Source of the DNA: Sequoia sempervirens
Lineage: Eukaryota; Streptophyta; Pinopsida; Cupressales; Cupressaceae
Length of the DNA: 64,000 bases
Direction of reading: 5' to 3'
Assembly: GCA_007258455.2 (NCBI GenBank)
Contig: VDFB02254990.1
Coordinates: forward strand, 372,001-436,000
Shown: piece by piece, positions 60,474 to 64,000 of the stretch
Layout of the letters: each line of letters opens with the position of its first letter
Numbering within the stretch: the stretch's first letter is position 1
Translations under genes and position numbers: made by a program
The notes under the pieces: generated by a model
The model's database searches: none
What the model was told of the DNA's origin: nothing
Seen by the model: only the letters and a program-made list of their open reading frames with translations

Positions 60474-62280
60474 TTAGAAGCCACCCCAAGATTTGAAACA
60501 AAAATCTAGAATTTGTAAACCAAAGAGATCTCTTGAATAATGCTCCAGAATCAAAAAGCCACTTGACATCATAAACCTCTTAAATCTCCTCAACATATTC
60601 CTACATATAACCATTCCTGCATGTAGATGAATTTTGTCCCATGCCTGAAAACAACCAATTGAATCATGAGAAGGCCAACCATTAGCCACATGTGTCTCAT
60701 GTAAAATTGGAAGTGAATCAATCTGAAAATCAACATTGCAAATAATATTTTTATATGACTACAAATCACTCCCACCTAGAATGATCTCTTCTTCCTTTGT
60801 AATATTTGGCCTGATAGTCTCATGGCTTACTAAACCATCCTCATCTACAACTTGCAAATCAGACATAATGATTTCTTCTCTGCATAAAAATTCATCCTCA
60901 AATGCATTGAGGCAGCAATTTGGAGTATACACAATATGAGACTCATCACATTTGTCCATTTTATCACTTTCAACAAAGCTATTATGACTAATTTTAACAT
61001 CATCTTCCATATTTTGTTCAAAAGTTTTGAAATCCAAATATTCAAAATGAAAGGATTCAAAAGTAAAATCATTCCCAACCTCTTTTTGTAGTTGTACTTC
61101 TATATTATCTTGCTGGGAAAATGTGAAAGCCTCATATTCAGCTTGTATGCACTCCAGAGAAAATGTGTTTAATACTTCATCTTTACACTATGTAGTCTCA
61201 AGTTGCTCTTCATTACCGATAAAAGTGAATGATTCCATCTCTATGGTACACAAAGATGAAAATACAACACTATTTTCATTACCCTCATTGCAATTAGTAT
61301 CATGTGAGGATGATCCATTTTCTTCACCATTTGAGGTACTCCTAGATTGATCATTATCTTCTTCATAATGCAAATAATATGCCTCAACTCTTCCATTCAT
61401 ATGAGTCTTGGTTCCTACACCGTTTACGTCATTTTTTACCAAAGTGTTTTGGATCAAAGACAGTCAGATTGAGACATTCAATGGTAGGAGGCTGCATATA
61501 ATGGGAGTCTATAGGTTGAGAAATTGGCTTTTGTATGATAGGATTCCTTATAGTTTCATGATTTAAACTATTTATAGCTTAATTTATTTTCCATAAACCA
61601 CTAAATACCAAATCATCTTCTATTTTTACAACCTCTTGTTGTGAAAATTCAATATTATTTACTTTACACCATTTTAATTCAAATTTAACATCTGGATTCA
61701 AAGAGGAAATAAAAATGCAAACCTAAATTTTCTTACTTGGTTGAATAGAGGTAGGTATCTTTCTGAGCAACCTATTGAACCTGTCCACAAAGTCTCTGAT
61801 TTTTTCACCTTCTTGCTTTTCAATGTGGAAGAATTGACACAGCAAAGCAACTTCATCAATAGGACCCTTATATCTTCCCATGAACTTATTCTTCAACAAA
61901 TCCTAATCAATAATCATTTTTCTTTGAAATAATGAAACTAATTTGTTGCAAGTCCAACAAGAGATTCAATAAATAATCTTACAAAGACATTTTCTTTTCT
62001 CAGCACATAATTCCACATGCAACTATGAATGCTAGAATGTGATTTTCTGCATCTTAAGACCTTTCTCCATTGAATTTTGGAAAATAATTTCTTGATCCTT
62101 TAGGAAATGGTGAGTATATAGGTAAAGAAAGAGGACTGAAATGACTCCACCATGGTTGGGAGGAAGTCAATGACATAATGTAATTCTGAAAAATAAATAC
62201 AATAGGAGCCTTTACTAGAATAAAATGCTTATGAGTACATTCAACCTTGCAAAGATGCCATCCTCTATCCTCGGGGAAAC
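60474..62280 (-). pseudogene. RT-3 gag and downstream ORF
   Basis: Near 61740-61890 the - strand reads NKFMGRYKGPIDEVALLCQF, FHIEKQEGEKIRDFVDRFNR and LLRKIPTS, the conserved gag core of plant gypsy elements (multimerisation of the particle). A degenerate reading continues through 61188-61457, 60759-61037 (acidic, MEDDVKISHNSFVESDKMDK) and 60474-60689 (FQAWDKIHLHAGMVICRNML). These downstream parts I do not recognise. Stops occur throughout; no pol follows. Confidence 0.65.
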
Positions 62281-62328
62281 ATCTTTAAATTTTTGGGGAA
62301 AACAAGAGCACCATTCTTCAATTTTGAA

Positions 62329-62346
62329 TCCCCAATGGAGTCACCA
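62329..62346 (-). other. RT-3 primer-binding site
   Basis: TGGTGACTCCATTGGGGA on the - strand, a few bases inside the 5' LTR. It resembles the TGGCGACTCCACTGGGGA class of plant gypsy primer sites I remember. Confidence 0.75.
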
Positions 62347-62352
62347 ATTTTT

Positions 62353-64000
62353 TTTCAGTTAATAGATTTGTCACTTTATGTTTCTACTCTCTTGCCCATT
62401 TCAATGATAATCTGACCAATTGTTGAGACACTTGCAATGATAGTTGCAAATTCTCTCTGCTTATTTTACTAGGCATAGCGACCTTCATAAGATATGCAAT
62501 GAATGACAAAACAAAGTATGCTTTTGACCAGAAATCAGAAAAGGTAGACTAACATATACCCATAATGATGAAAGTATATGTGGAAGATTGAAACTGAAAT
62601 GAAGAGGATGCAGGTTAGATGAATCCGAATTCACATACCCCACAACCCCAATTGGTAAACAAGAAAAGGTGAACAACAAACACTTCCCAAAAGATTATTT
62701 AATTTTGAATTCATAGTTTTAGAAATAAAAAACATCAAAACAATCTGGAATAATAGATGTAATATTGAAGAGAGATTACAGAGACACAAAGGACATGGCA
62801 ACCAAAGAGAGTATTAATTAATTCAATGATTTACAAATAGTCCCCTTATTTATCCAATACACAAGTTCAAAGACTCCACATCTGATACAACAAAATGTGC
62901 TTGAGAAAGAAAACATGATTCTTGCTTCCCCTATTCTTGAGCTGAAATAGATAGATGAAAAGATAGGAAAAAATATCCCCAATTTTTTACAAGATACATA
63001 TTTATAATGCTTCCCAAGGAGAACTCTTCCATTACCATAACCGATTTTTCCAATTTGATTCTTTTTACAAAGAATTATTATCTTGTTTCCACCACATGGA
63101 TTTTCAAATTCTTCCATAAAATCATTCAGTCTTTTAGTTAAAAAATTATTCCTATATTCTCTCATTTCCATTTGCATAGAAGAATAAGAAGGAAAGAATC
63201 TAAATGATTTGGACTAAGGTGAAAAAGTTGGAGAGAGAAATAATTAGAATAAATTTCACAACATATGCATTTTATCCTAATTTTTCCTCTTCACATAAGT
63301 AAGTGCTTCTTGCATTTTATTTTTCTAATTCCACTCCTGAAATCCATATTTGAGATCTGTATATGGGTATGTGTAGGATCATCATGGAAAAAAGGGCCCT
63401 TAAGTGGCAAAAAGTTCAAAAAAATCAGAGTTAGGAAACTTGATGTAAAAATTTGAATAAGTTATCTATATTATTTCAAAAATATGTAACAATAGAATCT
63501 GTAGCAAATTGAATGTAGTTTCTAAACTACTAGGTTTATTTTTAAAATAAAAAATTAGTTGGTGAAAATTTGAAATTTCAATGCGGGTACTTAAATTTGG
63601 GGAAAAAATAAGTAGGTGTCTAACCACCCTAACCATAGTAAAATGATAATATTTTTTAATAATTTTTAGATATGAGTAGAGGAATCATGTCAATGTGATG
63701 CATATTTTTGTAATTTTTCAAAGTAAATAATTAATTATTAATTTTTTATTACAACTTTAAAAAAATATAAAGACTCGTTTGTCTGACCACCTTAACTTGG
63801 TCAAAACTTCATGAAATTCAATTTTATTTTTTAATCCTATAGTATACGAAGCACAGAATGTGATTCATGTTTTAGATTCAAAAAATGTGATATTGTTTAA
63901 AATCTATAGATTTTTCTCAATCAGCCTATCAATCAAGAATTTTGTCATAATTCAAATAGAAAATGAATAATAATTATTTATTAAATTCAAAGTAAAGCAT
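62353..64000 (-). repeat. RT-3 5' LTR, partial (window end)
   Basis: Matches 57286-58302 up to 63364, where MITE copy 7 begins. The rest lies outside the window. Confidence 0.82.
63365..64000 (+). mobile_element. MITE family copy 7 (right end outside window)
   Basis: Starts GGGTATGTGTAGGATCATCA at 63365 after ATAT (63361-63364), the presumed 4-bp duplication. The empty site, CTATATGTGC, is preserved in the RT-3 3' LTR near 58293-58302. Same orientation as copies 1 and 2. Confidence 0.9.

Larger units (their letters stand above)
57286..64000 (-). mobile_element. RT-3: gypsy-type LTR retrotransposon, non-autonomous, right end outside window
   Basis: The left (3') LTR starts TGTTGGTTAAC at 57286 within a GAPDH intron, with GTACA (57281-57285) as the probable target duplication. 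The matching right (5') LTR begins at about 62353 and runs past the window end, interrupted by a MITE at 63365. The primer site is at 62329-62346. Gag-like sequence lies at 61740-62280. I see no protease, RT or integrase in the roughly 3.5-kb interior. The inner border of the 3' LTR is not resolved. Confidence 0.8.

Noticed and set aside
1..64000. CRISPR array, rRNA, tRNA or bacterial operon
   Set aside because: No regularly spaced direct repeats, no recognisable rRNA or tRNA, and introns plus plant retrotransposons show nuclear plant DNA.

Overview
The window is nuclear DNA of a large, repeat-packed plant genome. A gymnosperm is my best guess, inferred from old, decayed, nested LTR retrotransposons and long AT-rich intergenic sequence; no single marker proves it. 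I find no intact host gene, rRNA, tRNA or CRISPR array. Nearly all of the window is mobile elements, several inserted in one another, and scattered among them are broken pieces of at least five recognisable host genes.

Layout. (1) 1-35017 is a giant non-autonomous LTR element ('LARD-1', + strand). Its left LTR runs from before the window to 25467, its internal part is 25468-29015, and its right LTR is 29016-35017. Without later insertions each LTR is about 5.1-5.2 kb. Both LTRs carry a degraded protein-kinase coding region. The left LTR is split by an 18-kb Ty3/gypsy element of Tat type ('RT-1', 4818-22870, - strand, TSD TAATG) with gag, protease, RNase H-like, RT, integrase and an extra long ORF. 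(2) 35018-39745 holds an auxin-response-factor PB1 fragment, a fold-back repeat and two MITEs. (3) 39746-46511 is 'LARD-2' (- strand, TSD TATAA), with CCHC knuckles and a long unrecognised ORF but no pol. (4) 46867-57285 holds a DEAD-box helicase exon followed by a tandem array of two GAPDH exons. One of those exons is split by a Copia element (47492-54773, - strand) whose gag-pol is in one frame throughout, broken only by stop codons. (5) 57286 to the end is a third LTR element ('RT-3', - strand) with gag, and with a BRUTUS-like RING fragment in or next to its 3' LTR.

A terminal-inverted-repeat MITE family of about 800 bp appears seven times. It makes 4-bp target duplications, and four sites can be compared with an uninterrupted duplicate of the same sequence inside the window. 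A second TIR element (24192-25149) is also flanked by 4 bp.

The pieces do not form a pathway. What links them is repeated acquisition, duplication and decay of host exons in a retrotransposon landscape. All identifications rest on reading translations by eye against remembered family motifs; no database search was run.
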